Below, one piece after another: positions 42,422 through 50,562 of a stretch of 54,443 nucleotides of DNA; position 1 is the stretch's first letter, and each line of letters opens with the position of its first letter. This DNA comes from Candidatus Parcubacteria bacterium (lineage in GTDB: Bacteria; Patescibacteriota; Minisyncoccia; Phycocordibacterales; UBA2100), in assembly GCA_003599295.1 (NCBI GenBank), contig QZJK01000014.1:1-54443 (forward strand), in the 5' to 3' direction. A program made the position numbers and the translations under genes. The notes beneath the pieces are model-generated. The model was not told the DNA's origin. It worked only from the letters and a program-made list of their open reading frames with translations, and did not search any database.

Positions 42422-43453
42422 ATGAAGAAACTTCTTCTTGTAACCGATGCGTGGCACCCGCAGGTGAATGGTGTTGTCAGCAGCTACGACAGAATGAACG
42501 AACAGCTGCCGAAACTCGGGTATGAGGTGTCGGTGATACACCCCGGCCTTTTCAGGACAATGTCGCTCCCCAGTTATCCGGAGATCCGGCTCGCTCTCTT
42601 CCCCCGTAAGCGTCTTGCGAAGATGTTCGCTGATATGGAACCTGACGCGGTGCACATCGCGGTAGAGGGTCCACTCGGCCTCGCGGCGCGGGCACTCTGC
42701 CGAAAAAAGAACATACCGTTCACGACCTGTTATCACACGCATTTCCAGATATACCTCGCGTCCCGCGGTTTGCGGTTGCTGACGCCCGTCGCGTATATAT
42801 ACCTCCGGTGGTTCCACAACGGCGGAACTCGGACGATGGTCGCGACGGAGAGCTTAAAACAAGAGCTGGAGGCGCACGGTTTTAGGAACATTGCCTTGTG
42901 GCCGCTCGGTGTAGATACGGCATTCTTCAAACGAAATCCTTCCCCGGCCCTTCCGCCTCTTCCTAAACCCGTCTTCGTTTTTTTCAGCCGTCTCGCGTCT
43001 GAAAAAAATCCGGAAGAATTCTTCCAGCTCGATCTGCCGGGAACGAAGCTTGTCATCGGAGACGGCCCCGAGCGAAAACGTCTTGAGGACGCATACGGAA
43101 AGACTCACCGTTTCGTCGGCTATAAGCGCGGTCAAGAGCTTATAGATTGGCTTTCGCTCTGCGACGTCTCTGTCTTTCCGTCGCGAAGCGAGACGTTCGG
43201 CCTCGTAGTCGTAGAAACGCTTGCGTGCGGTATTCCTGTCGCGGCGCATGACTGTCAGGGACCGCGCGACATCATTACGAACGGCGTTGATGGTTACCTA
43301 GGGGAAGATTTAAAAGAGGGTGCGATGAAATGCCTCGAACTGAGCCGCGAAGATTGCCGAAAAAAAGCGCTTGCTTACACTTGGGAGCGTTCCGCGGAAG
43401 CCTTCGCCGAGCTCTTGGCGCTGACCAAGCGGGATAGCCGAAGCATTGCGTAG
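42422..43453 (+). CDS. Glycosyltransferase family 4
   Basis: A 343-residue GT-B enzyme. The N-terminal domain has LLLVTDAWHPQVNGVVSSYD, and the C-terminal domain has the donor-binding SETFGLVVVETLACGIPVAA with the E-x7-E motif. It resembles alpha-mannosyltransferases of the MgtA/PimB-like group. Substrate unknown; surface glycan or glycolipid synthesis is likely given DedA next to it. ATG at 42422 is preferred over the upstream TTG. Its 3' end overlaps the convergent gene by 79 bp. Confidence 0.9.
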   Translation: MKKLLLVTDAWHPQVNGVVSSYDRMNEQLPKLGYEVSVIHPGLFRTMSLPSYPEIRLALFPRKRLAKMFADMEPDAVHIAVEGPLGLAARALCRKKNIPFTTCYHTHFQIYLASRGLRLLTPVAYIYLRWFHNGGTRTMVATESLKQELEAHGFRNIALWPLGVDTAFFKRNPSPALPPLPKPVFVFFSRLASEKNPEEFFQLDLPGTKLVIGDGPERKRLEDAYGKTHRFVGYKRGQELIDWLSLCDVSVFPSRSETFGLVVVETLACGIPVAAHDCQGPRDIITNGVDGYLGEDLKEGAMKCLELSREDCRKKALAYTWERSAEAFAELLALTKRDSRSIA

Positions 43454-44109
43454 TTTTGACGAAGTACCTCCACCGGAGAAATTACTTTGAGTATGTCGCG
43501 GACCATTCCCAATTCTTTGAGAGTTCCTCTCCACCAGCCGATCTTCGCTTTTTTACGGAAGTTAATGAGATTATCGAGGCGAACGATGGCGATGCGCATG
43601 CGCTTTGCAATAATGTGTTTATTCATGAATGATTCCACACCGAAATGCGACAGACGCCGGATCTCTTCGGCGTGGTCGGTTATCAGCGTTCGAGGAAGCA
43701 CGCGCTCGCCGGAAACAAAATCAATGCCGATAGCTTTGTAGAGCGGCAGACTATTGCCGCGTAAAGACATCGAAAAATCCGCCCTGCCCCCGAGCACGGG
43801 TTCAATAAGGGCTGAAATGTTGTCTCTCGTCAGATTCCTCAGATCCGCATCAAGCATGAGGATGAATTCTCCGGACGACGCGGCGACCCCGCGCACAAGT
43901 GAGGCGCTTTTGCCCATGTTTACTTCATTTATGACGAGCTTCACGCTCGAAAAAGTGCGAACAACTTCCGCCGTCCCATCGCTCGAACCGTCATCGACGA
44001 CGACGACTTCTGATACGAGCGGATGCCCCTCCACGGCTTTCAAGACATCGCCGATCCGCTCCGCCTCGTTGAATGCGGCGATTACGCAGGAGACGGTTCG
44101 TTGATTCAT
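43375..44109 (-). CDS. Glycosyltransferase family 2
   Basis: A 244-residue GT-A enzyme with SCVIAAFNEAERIGDVLKA, VVVDDGSSDGT and the metal-binding LDADL. It resembles dolichyl-phosphate-mannose/glucosyl synthases. The last ~26 residues (SAKSSAKASAERSQV end) are encoded inside the 3' end of the convergent GT4 gene. Confidence 0.9.
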   Translation of the reverse strand: MNQRTVSCVIAAFNEAERIGDVLKAVEGHPLVSEVVVVDDGSSDGTAEVVRTFSSVKLVINEVNMGKSASLVRGVAASSGEFILMLDADLRNLTRDNISALIEPVLGGRADFSMSLRGNSLPLYKAIGIDFVSGERVLPRTLITDHAEEIRRLSHFGVESFMNKHIIAKRMRIAIVRLDNLINFRKKAKIGWWRGTLKELGMVRDILKVISPVEVLRQNYAMLRLSRLVSAKSSAKASAERSQV

Positions 44110-44151
44110 TATCAGTAATTATATACCGACCCACGAGCTGATATTATCCAG

Positions 44152-44224
44152 GGCGATCGCCGGGAATTGAACCCGGATTGAGAGCTCCACAAGCTCCAGT
44201 GTTGACCGTTACACCACGATCGCC
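44152..44224 (-). tRNA. tRNA-His (GTG)
   Basis: Full cloverleaf on the minus strand. Acceptor stem is GCGATCG/CGATCGC with an encoded G-1 opposite discriminator C73, the tRNA-His identity pair. D arm, anticodon loop TTGTGGA (anticodon GTG) and T loop TTCAATT are normal. CCA is not encoded. Confidence 0.97.
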
Positions 44225-44274
44225 ATACGGCAAACACTCAAGTTATATCAAACGAAGCCTTCTTAAGCGAGGAA

Positions 44275-45372
44275 TTACAAAGTCTTTTCTTCAAGCGCGA
44301 CCGGTTGGGGAACGTTTATAACGGTGAATGAGATTCTCCCGACCACCTGCCCGTATGGCGTCAATACGTTCACGCGCCACTTTCCTTCAAGCGGATTTGC
44401 CGTGATGGAGTATCCTCGGTAGCCGCCATCGCGGCCACCGATCACTCCGAATTTCACTATCGAGATAGTGTCCCACTCGCCTGTTTCTGGGTTCCGATTC
44501 TGCCACTCGTGCGTGAGCGTCGTCGAGAGGCCGGAAGGCGCAAAGATGGCGCTGAATGCGTAGATGGACTCACCGGGCGCACGGTGGAACACTTTACCGA
44601 ACGGTACGTACTTCCTGTACCAGGTGGTGGGTTCGTACAGTGCTCGATACTCACCGTCCACTCTTTCTATGTGGTGATACACGCCGGCATCTTTTTGCGC
44701 CAAGGGAAGGGGCGGTATGGCGTTAGTGAAGTAGAGCGCAGAAAAGATGAGAAAAATGGCGCCCACGCTCCTAGCGATAGTTTTCCGATTGGCATCTACC
44801 AATTCCGGCAGTATCCGCCGAGCTCCCAGTACGTAGAGCACGATAAGCGCAATGCTTATGGCGCTACTCACGAGGAACATCTCGGGACTAATGCGTTTGA
44901 AAATGAGCGGCGCGAGAAAAATGAAAAAACCGAGGAACGATACGAAGAGGACACCGGTCTGGAACGAAAAGCTTCTGTAACGGCGCCGGAACCTCTCATT
45001 CCCAATGAGAAGAAGGGCAAGTACCGCAACGGATATCCAACTGACGGCGGCGGCCGCGCTCTCGCTGTAGAGAACGAAGAACCCGCTAAAAATACCTCCA
45101 AATGCGAACTGCACAACGACAGGCAGAAATGGTGCGACGCGCAGGACAAACGCATGTCGTACTCTCCCTGCTTCAACTAAATTGACCGCAAGAATGCCGA
45201 CGACCGCAACAATGAGATACAGTGTGAGCGCGAGCGTCATCGTGAAAAGGTCGATGGCGCGGAAAATAATATTGTCTGCGACAAAACCTGCGAGGAGCGA
45301 GAGGGGTGCTACGTAGCGCTCATACCACTGTATAAGCTCTTCAGTACTCTTTGGTAAATAACGTCGTATCAT
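44275..45372 (-). CDS. Membrane protein with C-terminal DUF2914 domain
   Basis: A 365-residue protein with about eight membrane spans (residues ~22-235) and a C-terminal extracytoplasmic DUF2914 domain (about 270-355) with GESIYAFSAIFAPSG, THEWQ and GKWRVNVLTPYGQVVGRISF. Function of the family is unknown. It overlaps the adenosyltransferase gene by 4 nt. Confidence 0.8.
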   Translation of the reverse strand: MIRRYLPKSTEELIQWYERYVAPLSLLAGFVADNIIFRAIDLFTMTLALTLYLIVAVVGILAVNLVEAGRVRHAFVLRVAPFLPVVVQFAFGGIFSGFFVLYSESAAAAVSWISVAVLALLLIGNERFRRRYRSFSFQTGVLFVSFLGFFIFLAPLIFKRISPEMFLVSSAISIALIVLYVLGARRILPELVDANRKTIARSVGAIFLIFSALYFTNAIPPLPLAQKDAGVYHHIERVDGEYRALYEPTTWYRKYVPFGKVFHRAPGESIYAFSAIFAPSGLSTTLTHEWQNRNPETGEWDTISIVKFGVIGGRDGGYRGYSITANPLEGKWRVNVLTPYGQVVGRISFTVINVPQPVALEEKTL

Positions 45373-45935
45373 GGCTGGTCGCGATACTTAGGCGGATTTT
45401 CCGATACTCCCGCACGATGGTTCGCAAGGCGGGTCAATGCATAAAATAATGACGATAAGCGATTCGCATAGGCGCGGCTTGTTTCCGATACGACCCTGTC
45501 TCCTGATTCGTGCACGGTGACGAGTCGGCGCTCGGCGCGGCGCGAGACCGCGCGCGTCACGTCGAGACGTGCGGAAAATTCCGTGCCGCCCGGAACGAAA
45601 AAGGTCTTTATTTCCGGCAGCTCTTTTTCGATGCCGTTTATGCACGCCGACAACGCCTCCACGCTTGTCAGTGGCACCGACTTCGCCGCGCCCGCGACTT
45701 CCGCCTGAATCGTAAAAAGATGGTCTTGCACGTCGTGAAGCAGCGTCTTCACCTGTTCATTTCCCACGAGAAAATCCGGAGGCGCCGCGACCTTGCACCA
45801 GCCGACAAGCGTATTCAATTCATCGAGCTGGCCGAGGCATTCAAACATCGGCGATGATTTCGACACGCGTACGCCCTGCGGTGAATCGAATAGTTTCGTC
45901 GTTCCCCCGTCGCCTTTTCCCGTGAAGAGAGCCAT
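45369..45935 (-). CDS. PduO-type corrinoid ATP adenosyltransferase family protein
   Basis: A 188-residue protein of the PduO/MMAB family: ATP-binding FTGKGDGGTTKLFD at the N-terminus, LDVTRAVSRRAERRLV (the R-x-D/R-R-A-E-R helix) and YANRLSSLFYALTRLAN near the C-terminus. Known members transfer adenosyl to cob(I)alamin. No other cobalamin gene is in the window. The start at 45935 follows TATGAT by 6 nt; the upstream in-frame stretch is the repeat element. Confidence 0.88.
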   Translation of the reverse strand: MALFTGKGDGGTTKLFDSPQGVRVSKSSPMFECLGQLDELNTLVGWCKVAAPPDFLVGNEQVKTLLHDVQDHLFTIQAEVAGAAKSVPLTSVEALSACINGIEKELPEIKTFFVPGGTEFSARLDVTRAVSRRAERRLVTVHESGDRVVSETSRAYANRLSSLFYALTRLANHRAGVSENPPKYRDQP

Positions 45936-45970
45936 GCGGCAATCATAGCAAAAAGCGGGATAACGCTTTG

Positions 45971-46087
45971 TGCGCAGGGGGAGACTCGCCCGCGACTCAA
46001 AGCTGGCCGTCGCTCGCTTTGGTCTGGGCACCGCCTCACTGCGCCGCAAGCTTGCGGCGCATCGCTCCGGCGTTCGAGTCTCCCACG
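45971..46087. repeat. tRNA-Leu-derived palindromic element
   Basis: The left end (45971-45988) is an exact 18-bp copy of the 3' end of the tRNA-Leu gene (46160-46177). The right end (about 46073-46085) is an inverted copy of the same T-arm sequence (GTTCGAGTCTCCC). Between them are CAAAGC/GCTTTG and a perfect 20-bp palindrome (46041-46060). Confidence 0.75.
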
Positions 46088-46123
46088 AAACATGAGTCAT
46101 CACGTTTCTCCTGTCGCAAACGC

Positions 46124-46147
46124 AAAAAGCCCGACAAAAGTCGGACT
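46124..46147 (-). terminator. Intrinsic terminator after tRNA-Leu
   Basis: Minus strand AGTCCGAC-TTTT-GTCGGGCT followed by TTTTGCG; 10 nt after the tRNA-Leu 3' end. Confidence 0.88.
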
Positions 46148-46156
46148 TCTTGGCGT

Positions 46157-46243
46157 TGGTGCGCAGGGGGAGACTCGAACTCCCATGCCCTTGCGGGCGC
46201 TACCACCTCAAGGTAGTACGTCTACCAATTTCGCCACCTGCGC
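46157..46243 (-). tRNA. tRNA-Leu (GAG)
   Basis: A type II tRNA with a long variable arm (GCCCGCAAGGGC). Acceptor GCGCAGG/CCTGCGC, anticodon loop TTGAGGT (anticodon GAG), T loop TTCGAGT. Unlike the other four tRNAs here, CCA is encoded (46157-46159). It lies 12 nt downstream of rplS and is probably cut from that transcript. Confidence 0.97.
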
Positions 46244-46255
46244 AGCGAGTGTATG

Positions 46256-46699
46256 TTACTCCGCTTTTTCTTCTTTTCCAACGGCTACTGGCTCTGCCGG
46301 AGTGCTTTCTTCCACAGTATCGGAAACCGTTTCTTCGGGAACTGCGGCGCCCATCATGCGCGTGCGACGAAGCTGGCGCCGCGCTTCGCGCGCTACCTTC
46401 TCGCGGATGTAGTACAACTTCGCTCTGCGAACGCGGGTGCGCTTTGTGATCTCGATCTTATCTATCATCGGAGAGTAGAGCGGGAACACTTTCTCAACGC
46501 CCACGCCGCTTGATACGCGGCGCACAGTAAAAGTAGCTCCTGCTTCAACGCCGTGCTTCCGCGCGAGGACGAGCCCCTCGAATGCCTGAAGGCGAGTCTT
46601 CCCTTTTTCCTCGATTTTCTGGTACACACGAACGGTGTCCCCGGGACGAAGGTCCAGGTTCTTTCGTGCATTCACGTCTACCAGCGAATGTACTGCCAT
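46256..46699 (-). CDS. rplS: Ribosomal protein bL19
   Basis: A 147-residue L19 with the conserved core ([31 protein letters not shown] ... [20 protein letters not shown], in parts) and a longer-than-usual acidic C-terminal tail of ~30 residues. TATAGT ends 9 nt before the ATG. Upstream is acyP, downstream tRNA-Leu and a terminator. Confidence 0.97.
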   Translation of the reverse strand: MAVHSLVDVNARKNLDLRPGDTVRVYQKIEEKGKTRLQAFEGLVLARKHGVEAGATFTVRRVSSGVGVEKVFPLYSPMIDKIEITKRTRVRRAKLYYIREKVAREARRQLRRTRMMGAAVPEETVSDTVEESTPAEPVAVGKEEKAE

Positions 46700-46726
46700 A
46701 GTCGCGGCACTATACCATTCGGGACA

Positions 46727-46999
46727 CTAGAAAACAATATCGAACGATTGGTACTGGTTTTTCGGCTCATGCCATTCGATGTCGACCTTGGTCACGTGTG
46801 CAAGAAAAGGGCCTTTGTGTAAGTGTGCAGCAAGCTTTTCTAAACTGTCTTTATGCCCCTGCGCCACGACTTCAACCGTAAAATCGGGCATGTTCCGGAC
46901 GTATCCAACGAGCGCGAGCGAGCGAGCTTTGCGCTGCACGAAATCACGGTACATGACCATCTGCACCCTGCCATGAACCCGGCACAAAATCTCTTCCAT
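46727..46999 (-). CDS. acyP: Acylphosphatase
   Basis: A 90-residue acylphosphatase that hydrolyses carboxyl-phosphate bonds. The active-site loop reads VHGRVQMVMYRDF with the Arg at the centre, and the catalytic Asn is in GYVRNMPDFTVEVVAQG. The start is remarkable: ATG at 46999 lies 1 nt after the 3' end of tRNA-Val, and a GTG at 47005 is inside the tRNA. An SD-like AGGG falls within the tRNA acceptor stem. Confidence 0.92.
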   Translation of the reverse strand: MEEILCRVHGRVQMVMYRDFVQRKARSLALVGYVRNMPDFTVEVVAQGHKDSLEKLAAHLHKGPFLAHVTKVDIEWHEPKNQYQSFDIVF

Positions 47000-47000
47000 G

Positions 47001-47073
47001 TGCACCCTGTAGGACTCGAACCTACGACCTTCCCCGTGTAAAGGGGTTGCTCTACCAACTGAGCTAAGGGTGC
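47001..47073 (-). tRNA. tRNA-Val (TAC)
   Basis: Minus strand; acceptor GCACCCT/AGGGTGC, D arm GCTC/GAGC, anticodon loop TTTACAC (anticodon TAC), T loop TTCGAGT, A73. CCA is not encoded; the acylphosphatase ATG follows at once. Confidence 0.97.
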
Positions 47074-47076
47074 ATG

Positions 47077-47148
47077 TGCCCCCACTAGGAGTCGAACCCA
47101 GATCATCGCCTTAGAAGAGCGCAGCTCTATCCATTGAGCTATGGGGGC
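47077..47148 (-). tRNA. tRNA-Arg (TCT)
   Basis: Minus strand; acceptor GCCCCCA/TGGGGGC, D arm GCTC/GAGC, anticodon loop CTTCTAA (anticodon TCT), T loop TTCGACT, A73. CCA is not encoded. It lies 3 nt upstream of tRNA-Val in the same transcript. Confidence 0.97.
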
Positions 47149-47156
47149 AATACTGA

Positions 47157-47186
47157 ATCCTAACCGGCAGAGTACTGCGGGGTCAA
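47157..47186 (-). promoter_or_regulatory. Promoter of the tRNA-Arg/tRNA-Val/acyP unit
   Basis: TTGACC (47186-47181), 18 nt, TAGGAT (47162-47157), start about 47150, right at the tRNA-Arg 5' end. Confidence 0.65.
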
Positions 47187-47193
47187 TGAAAAA

Positions 47194-47523
47194 CTATCGG
47201 AATGGATCTGCCACGACCGGCGGATTGTCTGTAAGGAATTCGTATCGCTTGCTCCGCTCCGAGAAACCGCTCACGGTGCCCTGAAGCGCCGCGCGGTCGA
47301 GAGGAGAACGTGCGGCAGCTTGCTCAAGCTGTGCGGCCTCGGGGGAGCCGGTTATCGCGATGAGCTGCCAAAATCCGTACCACACAAAGACGGTAACGAC
47401 GAGAGCCGTCGCAAAGAGAAGAATGTGCCAATACGCGTTTGCAAGCACATGCACACATTCAGGCTCATGCCGGTTCTGGTACGCATGCCGCAATTTCTTC
47501 CAGGAGTGGTTTAAAGGATTCAT
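47194..47523 (-). CDS. Small single-pass membrane protein in the pilus operon
   Basis: A 109-residue protein with a cytoplasmic N-terminus, one membrane span (about 32-56) and a short extracytoplasmic tail. It overlaps pilO by 4 nt and is the last gene of the pilM-pilN-pilO run. That position is often taken by pilP, but no PilP similarity is visible. Confidence 0.65.
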   Translation of the reverse strand: MNPLNHSWKKLRHAYQNRHEPECVHVLANAYWHILLFATALVVTVFVWYGFWQLIAITGSPEAAQLEQAAARSPLDRAALQGTVSGFSERSKRYEFLTDNPPVVADPFR

Positions 47524-48080
47524 GATGAGATGTCAGCAGTCGTAAGGACGCGAATACGCGCAACAAAACGCCACCCGCTGGCGCTTCCGCCTGCTTCAGG
47601 CGGAATGCGCTCGAACTGCATTTGATATATTTCCGAGGGAAACGGGAGCACCTGAAGGAGGGCTGCGGCGTGAACGAGTCTCCCGAACGCTCCTTGTGCT
47701 TCGACGACGGCATTCACGGGACGGATGGTCGGAACATCGGGAGAGGCAGCTGATATCGGATCTCCGGCTGCGACCTGGAGGATTTCAAGCCGCACACCTG
47801 CATCCTCTCCCACCATTTCGATGACTTCGACGATAGAAAGAAGGTCTGTGCGTGCGATCCTGTCGAGCGCGTCTCGCTCCTCGCGCGTCTCGCGCGCGAT
47901 CGCGTGCATGCGCAGATCTGATTCGAATCTCGCCGCTTCCTCCGCAAGAGCCGTTTGTCTCGAGACGCGCGCCGCCTCGGCGCCGGAAACCGACCACGCA
48001 AAATAGCCGACTGTCCCCCACGCAATGAGCGCAAAGGCCAGGATGAGCCAGGGAACGTATGCTGCTTGGAGATTGTGCAT
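47520..48080 (-). CDS. pilO: Type IV pilus assembly protein PilO-like
   Basis: A 186-residue protein with one N-terminal membrane span (about 10-30), a coiled coil (EAARVSRQTALAEEAARFESDLRMHAIARETREERDALDRI, read in parts) and a C-terminal alpha/beta domain typical of PilO. The start at 48080 is taken because upstream in-frame sequence overlaps pilN. In known systems PilN-PilO form the inner-membrane alignment complex. Confidence 0.75.
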   Translation of the reverse strand: MHNLQAAYVPWLILAFALIAWGTVGYFAWSVSGAEAARVSRQTALAEEAARFESDLRMHAIARETREERDALDRIARTDLLSIVEVIEMVGEDAGVRLEILQVAAGDPISAASPDVPTIRPVNAVVEAQGAFGRLVHAAALLQVLPFPSEIYQMQFERIPPEAGGSASGWRFVARIRVLTTADISS

Positions 48081-48087
48081 AGAAGGA

Positions 48088-48618
48088 TTAAAAAGCGCCT
48101 GTAAGGGTGATGGAAAAACGACCCCCTTCCGTTCCTGCGAATGCTCCGGCAGGGACCGAGACGTTCTCAAAGTGCGGATCGGCGGAAAGTGCTTCGCGAT
48201 AGGCGCTGATGCTTGCACGATTTGCCGCCGTGCCGTTTATGACTATCGAACTTCCATCTTCGGTCGTGTATCGGATGTCGTCTACGGAGGCACCCGCCGG
48301 CCGCGCTCGGAGCGCCGCAAGTATTGCCTCGAGCGCCGGTGCCGTTGAAGACGACATCGGTGAGAACTGCGCTACGAGCGCCTGCGCGCGCAATATGTCG
48401 CCTCGGTCCTTCTCGTTTTCGGGATCGGCCGGCAGCGTGATATCGGTCGCTTCGGAAAGCGCTGCTTGCTGTGCGCGTATCGTGAGCACGCTCGGAAGAA
48501 GGGAGAGGAGCGCGAGGAGCGCTCCAGAGAGAAGCACAAGTGAGCCAACAAAGATGAAGCGGCCTCGATGGAATCTCCATACTTCTTTCCGGGCTCCTGC
48601 TGGTAGAACATTCGACAT
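48088..48618 (-). CDS. pilN: Type IV pilus assembly protein PilN-like
   Basis: A 176-residue protein with a short cytoplasmic N-terminus (MSNVLPAGARKEVWRF; PilN uses this tail to bind PilM), one membrane span (about 22-44) and a ferredoxin-like periplasmic domain. It lies 15 nt after pilM and 7 nt before pilO. Confidence 0.78.
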   Translation of the reverse strand: MSNVLPAGARKEVWRFHRGRFIFVGSLVLLSGALLALLSLLPSVLTIRAQQAALSEATDITLPADPENEKDRGDILRAQALVAQFSPMSSSTAPALEAILAALRARPAGASVDDIRYTTEDGSSIVINGTAANRASISAYREALSADPHFENVSVPAGAFAGTEGGRFSITLTGAF

Positions 48619-48633
48619 ACTGAAGAACGCGCG

Positions 48634-49776
48634 TTAGACGCCGCGGAGCGCGAGACCAACTGCGGTCGCATATTGCATGGAAGTCGGACGGTCTATCGGC
48701 GGGATATATTCATTGAACGAGCACACGCGCCCCCAGACATTTGGATGCAGCGCGGGTGCCTGCACTCGCGTCGCGATGTAATCTGTTAGCCCTTTCAAGT
48801 TCGCGCTTCCTCCGACAAGAAGTACGCGCGCGACCGGCGTTAAGCGTTCGCCCTGTTCATTTCGACGCGTATCCCAAAAATGAAAATGTTTGACGACTTC
48901 GTCCGCAAGCGCGGACGCTGTTCCGAGCAGTATTTCGGCGCCCGGAGATTTCTCGCCATCGCCTGAAACCATGAGAAGCCCTTCTTCGTTCTTGAACTTC
49001 TCTGCGGCTTCGACGGAAAGCGAGAGTTTTTTAACAAGTGCGTTCGTCATGTTGAGACCACCGACTCCGACCGTTGAAGTGAAAATTGGTATGCCCCGTT
49101 TGACGACCGAGAAACCGGTCCGCGTTCGCCCGAAATCAACGATGAGAGTCGTCGAATCCTCTTCTTCGGATGCAACCGTTACGGCTCGTGCGATAGAGCG
49201 AGCCTCCACCTCGAGGGAAAGGAGCTGTATGCCCGCTTCGTGGAACGCCTCTGTGTAGCTTTCCGCAAGTTCGCGAGGAAATACGGAGACCCCTATCTCA
49301 TCCCCCGCGCCACCCCCCCGTTTTGTGATGACGTCGTAATCAAACACGGCTCCCGCCGGAGGAATAGGAACTCTGCCCTCCAATTCAAACTCGATCATGC
49401 TGAGAACGTTCTTGCGGTCCGAGCTTTCCGGCACATGCATGCCGAATACGTACGCGGCCTCTTCCGGGAGTGCCGCGTGTGCACACGAAACACCGAGTTT
49501 TTTCTTTATTTCTCGGAGAACCGCTGCGAGAACAGGAACGTCTTGGACCACGCCATCGACAACGGCCCCTCCCGGGAGGAGCTCTTCACCGAACGAGAGT
49601 ATCTTTTCTCGTTCGGTTGCTCCTCCAAGTACGAGCCATTTTACCGATGCGTCAGAAATATCCACGCCCGCTGAACGCGGGTAGAGAGAGAGCGGCGCCG
49701 GAAACCAGTGCGCAAGAAGGCTCGGACGCGAATGAACGCGCTTCACGCCTCCGGAGTGCGGATTCGGCGTTTGCAT
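48634..49776 (-). CDS. pilM: Type IV pilus assembly ATPase-like protein PilM
   Basis: A 380-residue actin-like protein of the PilM/FtsA fold: AGVDISDASVKWLVL (phosphate-1 region), DFGRTRTGFSVVKRG (phosphate-2), and VLLVGGSANLKGL (adenosine motif). It assembles on the cytoplasmic tail of PilN. A perfect TATAAT -10 box ends 7 nt before the ATG, with no SD; this opens the operon. Confidence 0.92.
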   Translation of the reverse strand: MQTPNPHSGGVKRVHSRPSLLAHWFPAPLSLYPRSAGVDISDASVKWLVLGGATEREKILSFGEELLPGGAVVDGVVQDVPVLAAVLREIKKKLGVSCAHAALPEEAAYVFGMHVPESSDRKNVLSMIEFELEGRVPIPPAGAVFDYDVITKRGGGAGDEIGVSVFPRELAESYTEAFHEAGIQLLSLEVEARSIARAVTVASEEEDSTTLIVDFGRTRTGFSVVKRGIPIFTSTVGVGGLNMTNALVKKLSLSVEAAEKFKNEEGLLMVSGDGEKSPGAEILLGTASALADEVVKHFHFWDTRRNEQGERLTPVARVLLVGGSANLKGLTDYIATRVQAPALHPNVWGRVCSFNEYIPPIDRPTSMQYATAVGLALRGV

Positions 49777-49818
49777 CTTCGCTATTATAGCAACGTTTTA
49801 AGCGGGAATGATGCAATT

Positions 49819-50151
49819 TCAACGCAGCTGCGTGCCGCTTGGTACATTTCTCTCGGGAGACAGCAAGGCTACGCCGGATTCATCGCTCGCGGCCATGAGC
49901 ATGCCCTGACTTTCGACTCCGCGAAGCATTCGCGGGATAAGATTCACGATGTACGGAAACTGCCGGCCTATGAGCTCCTCGGGCGTCTTCCATTCTGCGA
50001 TACCGGACACGATCGTTCTGGTACCCAACTCGCCGAATTCAACCGTACACTTGATGAGTTTGTCGGTGTCCGGGACAGGCTCCGCGGCGATCACGGTCCC
50101 GATGCGTATGTCGAGCTTCGCGAAGTCCTCGTATGAGATTTCCGGCTTCAT
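49819..50151 (-). CDS. Stand-alone tRNA-binding OB domain (MetRS beta-like, Trbp111 family)
   Basis: A 110-residue OB-fold protein with FAKLDIRIGTVIAAEPVPDTDKL and ESQGMLMAASDE, the tRNA-binding domain normally fused to the C-terminus of MetRS. The metG in this window lacks it, so this is likely its separate beta subunit. TAGAAT lies 9 nt before the ATG. Confidence 0.9.
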   Translation of the reverse strand: MKPEISYEDFAKLDIRIGTVIAAEPVPDTDKLIKCTVEFGELGTRTIVSGIAEWKTPEELIGRQFPYIVNLIPRMLRGVESQGMLMAASDESGVALLSPERNVPSGTQLR

Positions 50152-50163
50152 GATTCCTAGATT

Positions 50164-50562
50164 CTAGTCTGAACGCTCGCCGGCATGCGTGTCGAGATAC
50201 CGTTGGAGAATGATGGCTGCCGCAGAAGCATCATCGTGCTCGCGACCCTTGGGAGCGAACCGTGATGCCTCGATGGAACTCCACGCTTCCCATACTGTCC
50301 GGACCGGAACTGAAAGCGTCGACGCAAGCGCATCCGAGAACTCCTGTGCCTCTTTGGTCACAGGATTCGGTTCTCCTGAAAGCGCACGAGTGTCGCCAAT
50401 GACGATAACTTCTATGCCCTTTTCTCGCCCTATTTCCTCAATATTCTTGAGAAGGGTGCGGTCATTCTGCAAGACAATATGCGGAAAGGCGAATTTCCCC
50501 TCGTCGTCGGAGAGGGCAAGGCCGACCCGTTTCGCACCATAGTCGAGACCTAGGAATTTCAT
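50164..50562 (-). CDS. ruvX: Putative pre-16S rRNA nuclease / Holliday junction resolvase YqgF (RuvX)
   Basis: A 132-residue RNase H-like protein with [16 protein letters not shown] (first catalytic Asp), [13 protein letters not shown] and [16 protein letters not shown] (last catalytic Asp). In E. coli it finishes the 16S 5' end. It overlaps the next gene by 4 nt. Confidence 0.93.
   Translation of the reverse strand: MKFLGLDYGAKRVGLALSDDEGKFAFPHIVLQNDRTLLKNIEEIGREKGIEVIVIGDTRALSGEPNPVTKEAQEFSDALASTLSVPVRTVWEAWSSIEASRFAPKGREHDDASAAAIILQRYLDTHAGERSD

Noticed and set aside
47001-47005. GTG start of acylphosphatase inside tRNA-Val
   Set aside because: It overlaps the mature tRNA 3' end; the ATG at 46999 gives a full-length family protein.
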